From positions 87,786,721-87,850,720 of the forward strand of contig NC_064830.1 of assembly GCF_024166365.1 (NCBI RefSeq): 64,000 bases of DNA. Direction: 5' to 3'. Made by a program: the position numbers and the translations under genes. This DNA is from Elephas maximus indicus. Its lineage: Eukaryota; Chordata; Mammalia; Proboscidea; Elephantidae. Of this stretch, positions 21,703 through 31,394 are shown piece after piece. The notes beneath the pieces are model-generated. The model was not told the DNA's origin and did not search any database. It worked only from the letters and a program-made list of their open reading frames with translations. Each line of letters starts with the position of its first letter. Positions within the stretch are counted from its first letter, which is position 1.

Positions 21703-24700
21703 CCAGAATGGGGTATCTAGGGACTAGGGTATCTAGGGAGTGGGGTGTCTGGAGATTGGGGTGTCTAGGGTACGGGTATCTAGAGAGTGGGGTGTCCAGG
21801 GTGTGGGGTGTCCAGGGTGTGGGGTGTCCAGGGAGTGGGGTGTCTAGGGAGTGGGGTGTCTAGGGTATGGGTGTCTGGGGAGTGAGGCGTCTGGGGAATT
21901 GGGTGTCTAGGGAGTGGGGTGTCTAGGAAGTGGGATGTCTGGAGAGTGAGGTGTCTGGGGAGTGGGGTGTCTGGGGAGTGGGGTGTTTAGGGAGTGGGGT
22001 GTCTAGGGATGAGGTGAGAGGTCCATTCCCAAAGGCATGCAGACACATGCTGCAAAGAGAGAGAGCCCTGCCCATCCCCGAGGTCTGGGAGTTTCTGTCC
22101 CCAGATTCCCAGTGGTGGGGCCAGGGGATATGTGGGCTCTGTGATTCACACTCTAGGGATCCAAGTTTGCACCACTTTGCCAGTGTTGTACCATAGAGGG
22201 TGTGAGTGAAGTTCCACACACACCCAGACCCACACACAGTCACGGGCACACAGACCCGGAGTCTCTCTCTCTCACACATACGGATACCCATAAATACACC
22301 CCCAGATAAACTCCCAGGTGCCCCACCGGCCCCTGGCCCAGAGGCCAGGACACTGATGCCCAGTGTGATGCACAGACCCAGATGTGCTGACCTGACCCCC
22401 TGCATGCATGCCCCGTGAGCGGGGGGCAGTCTGCCTCTCTTGGTGAGCTGGGCAGGTAGCAGCCCCCTCCCACCTCCCCCCACCCCACAGAAGCAGAGGA
22501 GCCCTCTGCCTCTCTTGGTGAGCTGGGCAGGTAGCAGTCTCCTTCCACCCCCCTCCACCCCAGTCTCACAGAAGCAGAGGAGCCCAGGCAGAGAAGGGGC
22601 TGCCTCGCTGCCATCCCCTGAGCTGGCTCCATTTCTCTCTGGCCCCTCCCTTCCTTCCCCCTTGTCAGGCCGTGAGGCCAGGCTGGGCCCAGCTGTGACA
22701 GAGAGTGGTCTTCTGCCCCTGGCGACCCCATCCTGGGCCCCTGGCCTCCCTGGGCTAAGAGCCACATTCATGCCTCCCAGGCTCTGCAAAAATCCTGTGA
22801 GGTCTGACGGCCATTCTTAGTTGTCTAGTGTCTCCTTTAATCAGTTCTGACCAGTAGCCAGTGCCCCAGCCCAGGTGACACGACCTGCCCAGAGGAAAGG
22901 AAAAGATGGGCCAGGAACTATTATACCCGAAGAGGACCCATCACTGCTGCCATAATAGCAACAGCACCATCACGTCCTGTGTGGCAGTTTTCCTCAAAGT
23001 GGGGTCTTCTCCCACGGCAGGTTATGGCTGGAGCCCCAGGAGGGGGCTCAGAATCGTAAGCAGCTTCGGAGTTCCTTTGTGGAACCCCTGGAAATTTCAT
23101 CGATTCATTCAGCAACTGTTTATCAAGCGCTTGCTGTGTGTCAGGTGCTGCTCTTGGAGCCAATGCAGGCACAGCATTGGCTAGGCAAACAAAACCCCGC
23201 TTCCCAGGAGCAAGATCCCATACAGTGTTGTTGTTAGGCGCCACTGAGTTGGCCTGGTCCTGCACCATCCCTATGATCATTGGTATGCTCAAGTCCGTTG
23301 TTGTGGTCACTGTGTAGCTTCAGTGCCTTCCAACCCAGGGGGCTCACCTTTCCAGCACTGTATCAACAATATTCTGTTGTGATTCATTAGCTAATTTTCA
23401 GAAACAGATCGCCAGGCCTTTCTTCCTAGTCTATCTTAGTCTGGAAGCTCTGCTGTCACGTGTCCACCGTGGGTGACCCTGCTGGCACCTGACTTTTGGG
23501 GTTAAAACAAAATTATACAGTCATTTAGAACAGAAATTGAAAACAGTAGATCTGTTTAGAAAGTGTTTGGATTAGGAGCTAAGGTTTAAAACTTGAGCCC
23601 TCTCACATAAGGGTCTGGATTTCCAGGAGCCGTTTCACTTTCTTGAAAACATAGGAGATTTGGCCCCCTGGTCTGCTTTCTTGCCTGGCCATGGTGGACC
23701 CAGCCTGAGTCATGGCTGTCCCCCGTAGACTGGGAGTGGCCTTCTTTTCCCACAATCCTCAAACCTGCTTCACCCATTTCTGTTACCTCCTTGGCCTGGG
23801 AGGCATATGAGTTTGCAACCACAATGTAGTCCAAGTCTCTTGTTTTTCAGACAGATAAACTGAGGCCCAGAGACAGGTGGTGCTTTGTCCCAAGTCATAG
23901 TCCTGAGCTTATAAGTAATGGGTCAGGCCAGGGGTCGGGATGTCGTCCTGTCACCAAATCTTTCCCACCTAATGTAAAATCTCACCCCATCTTTACGTAT
24001 CTGGCTTTTTTCTCTCAGTCAAGCCGTCTCCCCCTTTCAATGTAACTGTGGCCTTCTCGGAACAGTATAACATCTCCTGGAGCTCCGATTACGATGACCC
24101 TGGCTCCTCTGCACTGAAGGGGAAGCTTCAATATGAGCTGCAGTACAGGAACCGGGACAACCCCCGGGCTCTGGTGAGGAAGGCAGGAAACTCAGCTGCC
24201 CAGCCATGGGAGATGGGTGGAAGGTGGAGGGTATGCAGGTCATCCAGGTTGGAGGGGGTGGTCTGAGAGACCAGAGACCTTTGTAGTTCATGGCCAAGAG
24301 CGGACACTAAGGACACACACACACCAAGGTGTGCCTCCCTTACAGTGGGCTCTCACTGGGTGCTGCCCTGCCTCCAGCTCCACCTGGGGTAGAAGACCCC
24401 TTGCTATTCTCTCCTTCCCATCCCTGTTCCATTCCCCACCAGCATGTGAAGATGAAGACTGCTGCCCCAGGTTCTGACTCAAGTCTCGTACAGTCACAAA
24501 AGAGGGCGTTCCAGAAGTGACCGGGGCTATCTGGAGCCTTCCCACTTCCTTAGAGTGACCATACTTGAAGAGTTCAGGAGCATCAGTAATTAAACAGCCC
24601 ACTGTTAGAGGGTCCATTGTTTCGAATGCGAAGGCTTCTAGAGGTGTGCTTTGTTTGGAGCATCTGTTGTTGGGCTTCCAGGATGGCCCAATATTTAGAA

Positions 24701-27700
24701 TATTCACAGCTAAAAATGCTCAGCATGGTCCCAGCGAGGACTTTCATGAATGCTGTTGTTTAGAATGTCCCTGGTGGAAGACAGCCAGAGGTACCCATTG
24801 CCAAGATGTCTAAAGTGGAAGACTTCCAGAAATGCCCACTATTGAGAATGTCCACTGTTGAAGAATTCCAAAAGTGCCTGTGGTTTGGAATACTTCCAGT
24901 TGAAGATTTTTAGGAGTATCCATTGCCACTTCTGGAACATTCCCAGTCCCCGGAGAGAGAGTCCCCTGCCAGGGCTGTGAGGGATGAGTTGGGATCTGAG
25001 GGGAACAGAACACAGTTTTGGATCACAGGCAAGGCCAAGGCAGTGCCAAGAACTCTATGCTGCCCATACCTGGGTGGCCAGGACTCAGGCCTAGGCCTGA
25101 TTCTCATGGGGAGATAGGATACTGTGCGGGAGAAACTAGTCTCTTTGACCTGGGCTGGTGAAGGTGGTTTGCTGGAGGTGGGGTACTGGCCTGATTGAAC
25201 CCTGACCCAGTGCATCCTTTCCACCTGTTGGCAGAGTCCGGGGAGAAAGCTGGTCTCTGTGGACTTGAAAAGTGTCTCTCTCCTTCCCCTGGAGTTCCAG
25301 AAAGGCTCAAGCTACGAGGTGCAGGTACGGGCAGGGCCCCAGCCTGGATCCTCCTTCCAGGGAACCTGGAGCGAGTGGAGTGACCCAGCCGTCTTTCAGA
25401 CCCAGCCAGATGGTAGGTGTGATGCTGGGGTGGACACTCCCTACTAGTACCAGTTTGGCCTCAGTGGCTGGCCACCTAGCCCTGTGATTTCAGCACGGCC
25501 GGGAGGTTTTCACTCAGTTGTAGCCAGTACAACCATCTTGTTTGCAATTCAGCCACATTTCTGGAGCCCCTGCTTGCTGAGTCCTGCGGTGGGTGCTTGG
25601 TGCTTCTCTCTCCAGGGCATTTGATGCTCCTGATAACTCTGTGAAGGGGGAATCGTTACCCCCATTTTGCAGATAAGGAAACTGAGGCTTAGAGAGATGA
25701 AGTTACTTGTCAGGGGTGGGGGTGGGGGCAGGATTTGAACCTAGATCCATCTCACCTCAAGGCCCCACCCATCAGTAGTAGCCTCCCCACCCCTTTCACT
25801 CCACCCCAGACCCGTTTTCCCACCACATGCAGCCCCTGGTGGAAGACATGAGCTCACTTTAGCCCATGGTGTGCTTTCTTCCCAGAGACAGAGGGAGGGA
25901 CCAGAGGACTGCGCTCTTCCCTGCCTTACATCCTTGCAACCACTATCCTTGTCTTCTTGGGCCTGGGGTACCGCCAGACTCGGAGGTGAGGCCAGGAATC
26001 AGGAATGGGGTCAGCTTGGGCCAGGGTCTTGCTGTGAACCCCTAGGGCTGGAGGGGCACCAGGTGGGGGTGAAGGGGTTGGTGGGCTTATTCACCCCTGC
26101 CCATCCCTTCTGCTTCAACCAGAGCTCTTTTGCTCTAATTTGTTTTATATTTGGGGTTTCTACTGAACGTTGTCATAGAGTGCTGCTGATTACAGATAAA
26201 TTTTAAAACTCACTGGCCTAGTCCAGCACTGCTGGTTGAAGCAAAGCTCAAGGATGCAGTTTTCTGAGTCCTTGCTACACGACAGGCCCTGGGCAGGGGC
26301 CCAGCACGCAGGGGCTCATTTGTTCATCTTCCTCCAGAGAACAAGACACAGATAGGCAGAGGAATTCAGGGCCGGAGATAATGGTGCTGACACGGACTGA
26401 TGTCCTGGAGCACCCCGGGTACTGGATGCTGGCTGTCACTTTGCACCCCACCACTGTCTGTGGAGTTGGCACTTGGCCATCCCTGGCTGGTGAGGAGGGA
26501 GTTGAGGCTCAGAAGGGGCATCATTTGCTGAATATTCAGGAACCTGTGAGGAAGGCTTGCTGCTCCCATTTTACAGATGTGGAAACTGAGGCCCAAGGAG
26601 GGAAGGGAGGCACCTAGGCTGTGTCTTGGGACACAGTGGGGGGGGGGTTCTGCAGGAGGCGATGTGGGGGCCTCACCCATCTCTCCGCTCCCCCAGGCTG
26701 TGGAAGGAAGTGTGGGTGCAGGTGCCCAGCCCAGAACAGTTCTTTCAGCCCCTGTACGACAGCCACAGCGGGGACTTCAAGGTGAGACCCCTGTCCCAGA
26801 GCCTCTCGCTCTCTCTGGAGCCCTTCTCCACCCTCACCCCAGAAAAGGGTGGAAGGTGGGCCCCAGTCCCCTGCTTGCAGGCCCAGGGCAGGTCCCAGCC
26901 AGGCCTCGAGTTCAAGCTCGGTCTCCGCACCGGCATAGTAGAGGGACTCATTCATGTGAGGTAGAGCGGACCTTAAACATGATCACTCATGGTTTCCCAC
27001 CCCGAAAAGTCATGCTGGGGGAGGTTGAGCCGGTGGTCCCTGGAGCCTTCCACCCCCAGGCAGAGCCACAGGGGGCCTCCTGGCTCTTTTTCAGATGCTC
27101 TTGATAAGGGAGCGGAAAGGGAGAGGGCTCTGAGGAGGGTATAACCCCACCTGCAAAACACACCCCCCTCCCAAGCCTCAGCCACCGCTGCCACAGAGTT
27201 ATCTGTGCCTGTTTCTGGCTCTCGCCCACCAGGTGGGGGCGGGAGGGGCTGCCGCAGAGAGGATGTGGTGGTGAGGGGCCGGGAGGGGCAGCCCCACCTT
27301 CACCTGCAGCGCCTGGAAGCCCGGAAATGTAGACAGCAAGCGCGGATCAAGCTCCTGCAGTTGGTCTGGTGCTGGGCTAAGCACCCTTGGCCCCCCTCCC
27401 CTCATGCCGGTAGCAGCCCTACAGGGTGGGAGCCCCATTATCCCCCTGGACCACAGAGGAGACTGAGCTCAGAGAGGGAAGAGGCTTCATCAGGGCAGGG
27501 AGGACTCTGGACTCCAACTCACATGGGAGTGACCCCAGACCCTTTCCTCTTTCCTCCGCACTTTGCCTGCTCCCCTAATACAAAAACCAATCCAAACCCG
27601 TTGCAGTTGAATCAATAGTGACCTGATAGGATAGAGTAGAACTGCCCCATAGGGTTTCCAAGGAGTGGCTGGTGGATTTGTACTGCTGACCTTGTGGTTA

Positions 27701-29532
27701 GCAGCCAAGCTCTTAATCACCATGCCACCAGGGCTCTGGCTGTAATAGCACATTATTTTAAAATTAATATTATAAATGCTTATATTGTGCTGGCTGTGGG
27801 CCAGGCCCTGCTGTAGGAGCTTCACACGTATTAGCTCATTTAATCCTCATAACAACCCGATGGGGTGGCTACTATTGTTAGGCCCATTTTACAGATGAGG
27901 AAACTGAGGTGAAGAGAGGGTAAGTAACTGACCCAAGGCCATGCAGCTGAGAAGTGACTTCAAATCAGTGGTGGTGGCCCTGTTGCTGGGTTCTGAGATT
28001 AGCTTCCAGAGTGGGAAGATTCAAAACTGGGAGATTCTGGCTCTCAGGATTTTTCTCTGCTAATTGGATGGAGTCTTGCCTTCATGAGTGAGACCCCCAG
28101 CAGCTAGAGGAAGGTCCTCAAAGCTTAAGGGCCTCTGCCACAGTCACCCCCATCATCACTTTTATCTACAAAATGGACAGAGTCCTTTCTACGCAGCTTG
28201 TCATTTGCTCATCCATTCAGTGATAAGCACGTATTTAGCACCTCCTGTGTGCCTGGCACACTGTACAAGCCTCTAGGGAGACAGCAGTGAACAGAAGAGC
28301 CGAGCTGCTGCCCTAGCCACTGGTCACATGTCTGCTCCAGTGAAGACCATACACAGGAGGAGGTTAGGTTGTGAGGAACGTCACCAAGGAGAGAAAACAT
28401 GGCTCTCTCAGACCTTGGGACACCTGCTCTGTGTCCCCCCACTTGACAATCTGGGCCCTGCACCCACACTGACCCTGGGCCATACCACAGGTGGGGAAAC
28501 TGAGGCCCAGAGAGGGGAAGGGACAGTGGCGATGTTGCCACCACACAGGGGCCTATCATGGTCCTGATTCATCTCTGTCTCTTTCACTGTCTCTCTTTAT
28601 CTTCTGATGTGGTGACTTTGTCTCTCTCCATGTCTCTTTTTCTCTTGTATCTCTGCGTGGTCTCTGTATCTCCGTGTCTGTCTCTGCTGTTGTCTGTCTG
28701 TCTGTTTACACCCTTCACCCGCACCATCCCATGACTCATTCCTTCTCTCTCTCTCTCTCTCTCACAGAAATGGGTGAGTGTGCCCTTCACTCTCTCTAGT
28801 CTGGAGCTCTACCCTGGGACCCCGGGGGCACCTTCTACCCTGGAGGTGTGGAGTTGCTGCCCGTCACAGAGTCCAGGCAAGGGGCCAGTGCCCACAGAAC
28901 CACTGGAGCCTGCAGATGTCCTGGAAGCTGATGGGATGCCTGAGCCGAGCTCCTGGGGTCCAACCCCATCTGCGGCCGGCAGCTTGGACGGCTCCACTTA
29001 CAGTGAGGAGAGGGACCGGCCATATGGCCTGGTGTCCATCGACACAGTGACCGTGGTGGATGCAGAGGGGCCGTGCACCTGGGCCTGCAGCTGTGGGGAC
29101 AACGGCTACCCAGCCCTGAACCTGGATGCTGGCCTGGAGCCTGGCCTGGCCACTGAGGACCAGCTCTTGGGCACAGGGACCACAGTCCTCTCCTGTGGCT
29201 GCGTCTCGGTTGGCAGCCCTGCCAGGCTCGGAGCCCCCCTGGGCAGCCTCCCGGACAGGCTAAACCTGCCCCTGAAAGCCACAGGGGGCTGGGCCCCCGG
29301 GCCACCATGGGGTGGTGGGCTGCCCAGTGGCGTCTTTGACAGCGAGGCGGGCTCGCCCCCGGCCGCCCTGGACATGGACACATTTGACAGTGGCTTCTCG
29401 GGCTCTGACTGCGGTAGCCCTCTGGAGTGTGGCTTCACCAGCCCCAGGGACGAGGAGCCTCCCAGAAGCTACTTGCGCCAGTGGGTGGTCATGGCCCCTC
29501 CACCTTCAGGCCCGGTGTCCCAGGCCAGCTAG
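15783..29532 (+). CDS. IL21R: Interleukin-21 receptor, complete coding region in 8 exons
   Basis: Joined CDS: 15783-15831, 18758-18860, 20834-21033, 24019-24173, 25235-25412, 25886-25985, 26697-26781, 28768-29532; 1635 nt, 544 residues plus TAG. Every junction is GT-AG and every phase fits. The product is a type I cytokine receptor that binds IL-21, pairs with the common gamma chain and signals through JAK1/JAK3 to STATs at the lymphocyte surface (family knowledge). Seen here: signal peptide 1-19 with mature C20; paired Cys in the first fibronectin-like domain (C20, C25, C35, C65); sequons including N73; WSEWS at 214-218; transmembrane segment about 239-257; a Box 1-like region with W264, W268 and PSP at 272-274; a long acidic and proline-rich tail; and Y525 in a YLRQ motif, the equivalent of the human STAT-docking tyrosine. 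Human is 538 residues, so length is normal. The start is the only ATG that gives a signal peptide, 15 nt after the acceptor. Confidence 0.97.
16261..16350 (-). mobile_element. Afrotherian SINE, tail fragment
   Basis: Reverse tail: GTCGTCGAGTCGATTCCGAC and AGAACTGCCCCATAGAG, ending at AGGAGCGCC. The head half is missing. Confidence 0.8.
16799..16938 (+). mobile_element. Diverged Afrotherian SINE
   Basis: Head GGTGGTGCAAGCAGTTTATG, then ACTCTGTCCTATAGGGTTGC and TGGAATCGACTCAATGGC. An internal part is deleted. Confidence 0.75.
16945..17080 (+). mobile_element. RTE/BovB-related SINE fragment
   Basis: Contains AAATCTTGGCAATTTACTTC, AATACCCTATGGAGCG and GGGTCACCACGAGTCAGAG, the RTE-linked form seen also near 5.0 kb. 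Confidence 0.55.
18758..18860 (+). CDS. IL21R: IL21R exon: end of signal peptide and start of ligand-binding domain
   Basis: Acceptor CCCTCCAG, donor GTAAGT at 18861. It encodes [19 protein letters not shown] and onward, with the first cysteines of the N-terminal fibronectin type III domain. Phase 1 in, phase 2 out. Confidence 0.95.
19180..19395 (-). repeat. MIR/L2-type fragment in IL21R intron 2
   Basis: CTATGTGCCAGGCACCCTGC, then CCATTTTACAGATGGGGAAA, GAGGCTCAGAGAGGGTAAGC and GGTCACACAGCCAGTGAATG. Confidence 0.65.
19455..20045 (-). repeat. L2 LINE fragment in IL21R intron 2
   Basis: Antisense L2: TTCATTCATTCATAAAACAT, GGCACTGGGGATTCAGCAGA, and near 19980 AGGTAGCCGTTGTAGTGGTC. Confidence 0.6.
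20139..20296 (-). mobile_element. Afrotherian SINE, short form, in IL21R intron 2
   Basis: Near-complete reverse copy, flanked by the 9-bp duplication AATATGTGT at 20127-20135 and 20297-20305. Confidence 0.93.
20834..21033 (+). CDS. IL21R: IL21R exon: first fibronectin type III domain
   Basis: Acceptor CTTGAAG, donor GTGAGT at 21034. It encodes residues 51 to 117, including the sequons N73-A-T and V-N-M-T, and MADDLFTVN, close to the human sequence. N73 matches the human site whose glycan contacts the WSXWS region (family knowledge). Confidence 0.96.
21506..21540. repeat. A-tract/T-tract inverted repeat
   Basis: AAAGA13 is followed directly by T11CT6ATTAG, forming a near-perfect palindrome of about 35 bp in IL21R intron 3. 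Confidence 0.7.
21654..21701. repeat. (GT)n microsatellite
   Basis: Uninterrupted GT dinucleotides with one TA step, about 48 bp, IL21R intron 3. Confidence 0.92.
21706..22018. repeat. Minisatellite of GGGGTGTCTAGGGAGT-like units
   Basis: About 20 units of 14-17 bp, varying at a few positions (TCTAGG, TCCAGG, TCTGGG). It lies beside the GT microsatellite in IL21R intron 3 and creates long spurious reading frames on both strands. Confidence 0.92.
22431..22585. repeat. Two-copy tandem duplication of about 77 bp
   Basis: Both copies run from CTGCCTCTCTTGGTGAGCTG through GGGCAGGTAGCAG to ACAGAAGCAGAGGAGCC. The middle pyrimidine tract differs by substitutions and small indels. Confidence 0.88.
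23226..23490 (-). mobile_element. RTE/BovB-related element in IL21R intron 3
   Basis: Reverse copy beginning GTTGTTGTTAGGCGCCACTG, with CCAACCCAGGGGGCTCACC, GATCGCCAGGCCTTTCTTCC and GGGTGACCCTGCTGG. It is collinear with the interrupted copy at 39555-40640. Confidence 0.7.
24019..24173 (+). CDS. IL21R: IL21R exon: start of second fibronectin type III domain
   Basis: Acceptor TCTCTCAG, donor GTGAGG at 24174. It encodes [20 protein letters not shown] and then a run ending in [12 protein letters not shown]. Two sequons (NVT, NIS) are visible. It ends in phase 0. Confidence 0.96.
24550..24960. repeat. Degenerate tandem repeat of about 42 bp in IL21R intron 4
   Basis: Units follow a pattern GAATGTCCACTGTTGAAGA then TTCCAGAAGTGCCCATTG. 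The last four, from about 24761 to 24930, are clearest; earlier ones are strongly eroded. Confidence 0.65.
25235..25412 (+). CDS. IL21R: IL21R exon carrying the WSEWS motif
   Basis: Acceptor TTGGCAG, donor GTAGGT at 25413. It holds the rest of the second fibronectin domain, with WSEWS at residues 214-218 (codons from 25367), the signature of class I cytokine receptors. Phase 0 in, phase 1 out. Confidence 0.97.
25600..25745 (-). repeat. MIR fragment in IL21R intron 5
   Basis: CCCCCATTTTGCAGATAAGG, AAACTGAGGCTTAGAGAGAT and AGGATTTGAACCTAG. Confidence 0.65.
25886..25985 (+). CDS. IL21R: IL21R transmembrane exon
   Basis: Acceptor TTCCCAG, donor GTGAGG at 25986. It encodes a short stalk ([10 protein letters not shown]) and one hydrophobic helix of about 19 residues (239-257) with a proline at 242, followed by RQTR. 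Human has a leucine-rich helix here, so this is the most diverged exon, although length and phases (1 in, 2 out) are kept. Confidence 0.92.
26697..26781 (+). CDS. IL21R: IL21R juxtamembrane exon with Box 1-like region
   Basis: Acceptor TCCCCCAG, donor GTGAGA at 26782. It encodes [17 protein letters not shown] and then [11 protein letters not shown]. The W-rich and P-S-P segment just inside the membrane corresponds to the JAK-binding Box 1 region of type I receptors (family knowledge). Confidence 0.94.
27590..27737 (-). mobile_element. Afrotherian SINE, short form, in IL21R intron 7
   Basis: Reverse copy from CCAAACCCGTTGCAGTTGAA to ATGCCACCAGGGCTCTG. Confidence 0.88.
27780..27965 (-). repeat. 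MIR fragment in IL21R intron 7
   Basis: TTAATCCTCATAACAACCCG, CCCATTTTACAGATGAGGAA, CTGAGGTGAAGAGAGGG. Confidence 0.65.
28200..28310 (-). repeat. L2 fragment in IL21R intron 7
   Basis: TCATTTGCTCATCCATTCAG, GCACCTCCTGTGTGCCTGGC, ACAGCAGTGAACAGAA. Confidence 0.55.
28563..28767. repeat. Pyrimidine-rich CT tract before the last IL21R exon
   Basis: TCTCT/TGTCT-rich sequence ends in a perfect (CT)n run at 28743-28763 that serves as the polypyrimidine tract of the acceptor at 28767. Confidence 0.88.
28768..29532 (+). CDS. IL21R: IL21R terminal coding exon (cytoplasmic tail)
   Basis: The acceptor at 28767 is preceded by a CT microsatellite. It encodes 254 residues and ends at TAG 29530-29532. Conserved blocks are [29 protein letters not shown] and SYLRQWVV near the end. 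Y525 in YLRQ corresponds to the STAT-recruiting tyrosine of human IL21R. The rest is Gly/Pro/Ser-rich and likely disordered. Confidence 0.97.
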   Translation, partial: KWVSVPFTLSSLELYPGTPGAPSTLEVWSCCPSQSPGKGPVPTEPLEPADVLEADGMPEPSSWGPTPSAAGSLDGSTYSEERDRPYGLVSIDTVTVVDAEGPCTWACSCGDNGYPALNLDAGLEPGLATEDQLLGTGTTVLSCGCVSVGSPARLGAPLGSLPDRLNLPLKATGGWAPGPPWGGGLPSGVFDSEAGSPPAALDMDTFDSGFSGSDCGSPLECGFTSPRDEEPPRSYLRQWVVMAPPPSGPVSQAS

Positions 29533-29959
29533 GGAGACGACTGGCCGTTCAGGGCTAGCCCCGCCATGGCCACGAGCCAGAGACGTGGTGTCTGGGCTAG
29601 AACATGGGAGGCCAGCGTCTTTGGTCTCGTGACTGGCACCTGAGCCTAGTGTTCACAGTGTATGTGCACATTGCACGTCCACGTGTGTGAGCAGCCTGTG
29701 AGCCTGGGCCATGGGAGAACACCTGTGGTTATCTGTACGTGGGTTGCCATGCAGCACCTGTCTGCTCACTTGAGCTCACCTGTGTGCAGGAGCATGAGCA
29801 GTGTGCGTGCTTGCAGCCACCTGGTCTCCCTGGTTTCCTGCAGGGGCTGCAAAGAGGGGCTGCTGGGAAGTCCCTGCTGTTCATTATCACCTCAGGGCTG
29901 AGAGAGGGGGATAGAGAGCCCCTGGTGACCCGGGGAGGGGGTGTGACTCTTGGGGGACC

Positions 29960-30120
29960 CACTGGCCTAGGTCTGAATCCTGACACTGAAGCTTCCTGGC
30001 TGTGCCACTTGGGGCAGGTTGCATCCCTCTCTGAGTACCAGTCTCCTTGTCTGGTCAGTGGGACTGACATAACCTACCTCAGGGAGAAATCCGAGAGGTC
30101 ACCTGTGTACTGTGTGTAGA
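29960..30120 (+). repeat. MIR fragment after IL21R
   Basis: GGTCTGAATCCTGACACTGA, CTTGGGGCAGGTTGC, CTCTCTGAGTACCAG. Confidence 0.55.
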
Positions 30121-31394
30121 CAGAGCAAACCTTCAATCAGCGTCAGCTTCCTTCCTCCTGCGGCCAGTGCCTAGCTGGTGCCGGAGGTGGGTGGGGGTGA
30201 GAAACCAGCCAACAGCGGCTACGGCTACGGTGTCTGCGGGGCAGTCCCACCTGCAGAGGGGCACTGGGGAGTTTCCGGGGTGAAAGTCAGCCTTGTCTCT
30301 CAGAGCAGCTCCCGACCAACCAAGAGTTCTTTTTCTGTCTTCTGCTGCCCCTTTAAAAATTCCCTTTATGCACCCAAGAAGTATTTGTTGGGCACCAGTC
30401 TGAGGAAGGCATCGTGCCAGGCACTGGGTATGCACGGAGTGAGGGGACAGACAGAGGAAGCGGCAATTCCAGAACCTTGTACTCCAGGCCGGGGGCAGGC
30501 CGCTCTGGTCAATTGGCATCGCGAAGTTTCTGGGGAACCAGCAGGAATCGAAGTGCTGTCTGTTTTCTCTGAGCGCCCATTGAAATGTGAATCAAGGAGC
30601 CCTGGAAAACTTCTGAGCAACATTTCGAAGGCGCCCCACTGAACATTAGCTTCGTAGAGGAGCTGGATTTAGGTCCTGGATACAGCATCAAAACCATGCT
30701 CTTTTTATTTTTTAAAATGGATTCTGTTCCCTCTAAGGGTGCCCACCTCAACTTGGCTTTTTCAGGCCCAAGCTGGTTAGGCAGTGAAGAGTCTAATTCA
30801 GCTGGCCTGCCCTCTGGAGTCTTAAGGGAATCCTTCCCCTGACCTGGAACAGGGCCCACCTCAAGGCCAGGCTGCGGGGGTGTCTGAAGTAGACAGCTCT
30901 GCCTCTCTCCCCTTTTGGAGCCAGGCTGGGATGAAGTCAGGAGAAGTCAGTGCTGCTGAAAGCTTCATCTGTAAAATGGGATGGGGGGGAGGTGGTCCCT
31001 GGCACAGCTGGAAAGTTCTAGAACACTGATGCTTTTAATAGTGGTTCTGTTGACTTGGGATCAGGTGTGTGAGACTCAGATGGGTGCACAAGTGTGAAAC
31101 CACAGTTCCTGCACGTGTGAGTAGCCCTCATCACCCTAGAGACACTTGGGCCAAGGTGTGCTGTGGTTTTCTCACAATCCCGGGGGCCACAGGCTCCCTG
31201 GTGACCCAGCTTGGCTCTGCAACCACAGAGCTCTGCGAAGAGGCAGGTGGAAGAGGGGGGCAGCTGGAGACTGACTGATGCCAGGCCTTTGGGTTAGACA
31301 GGGGCTCTGACCTAGGTAACGTGGTTCCTCACCGACTCCACCTTGAAGGAGACTCAGGTCATCAACATGAGTGCAAAAAGTTGGGGACAAGGAC

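Noticed and set aside
21923-22789. 288-residue minus-strand open frame
   Set aside because: Created by the minisatellite and the 77-bp duplication; no family resemblance.
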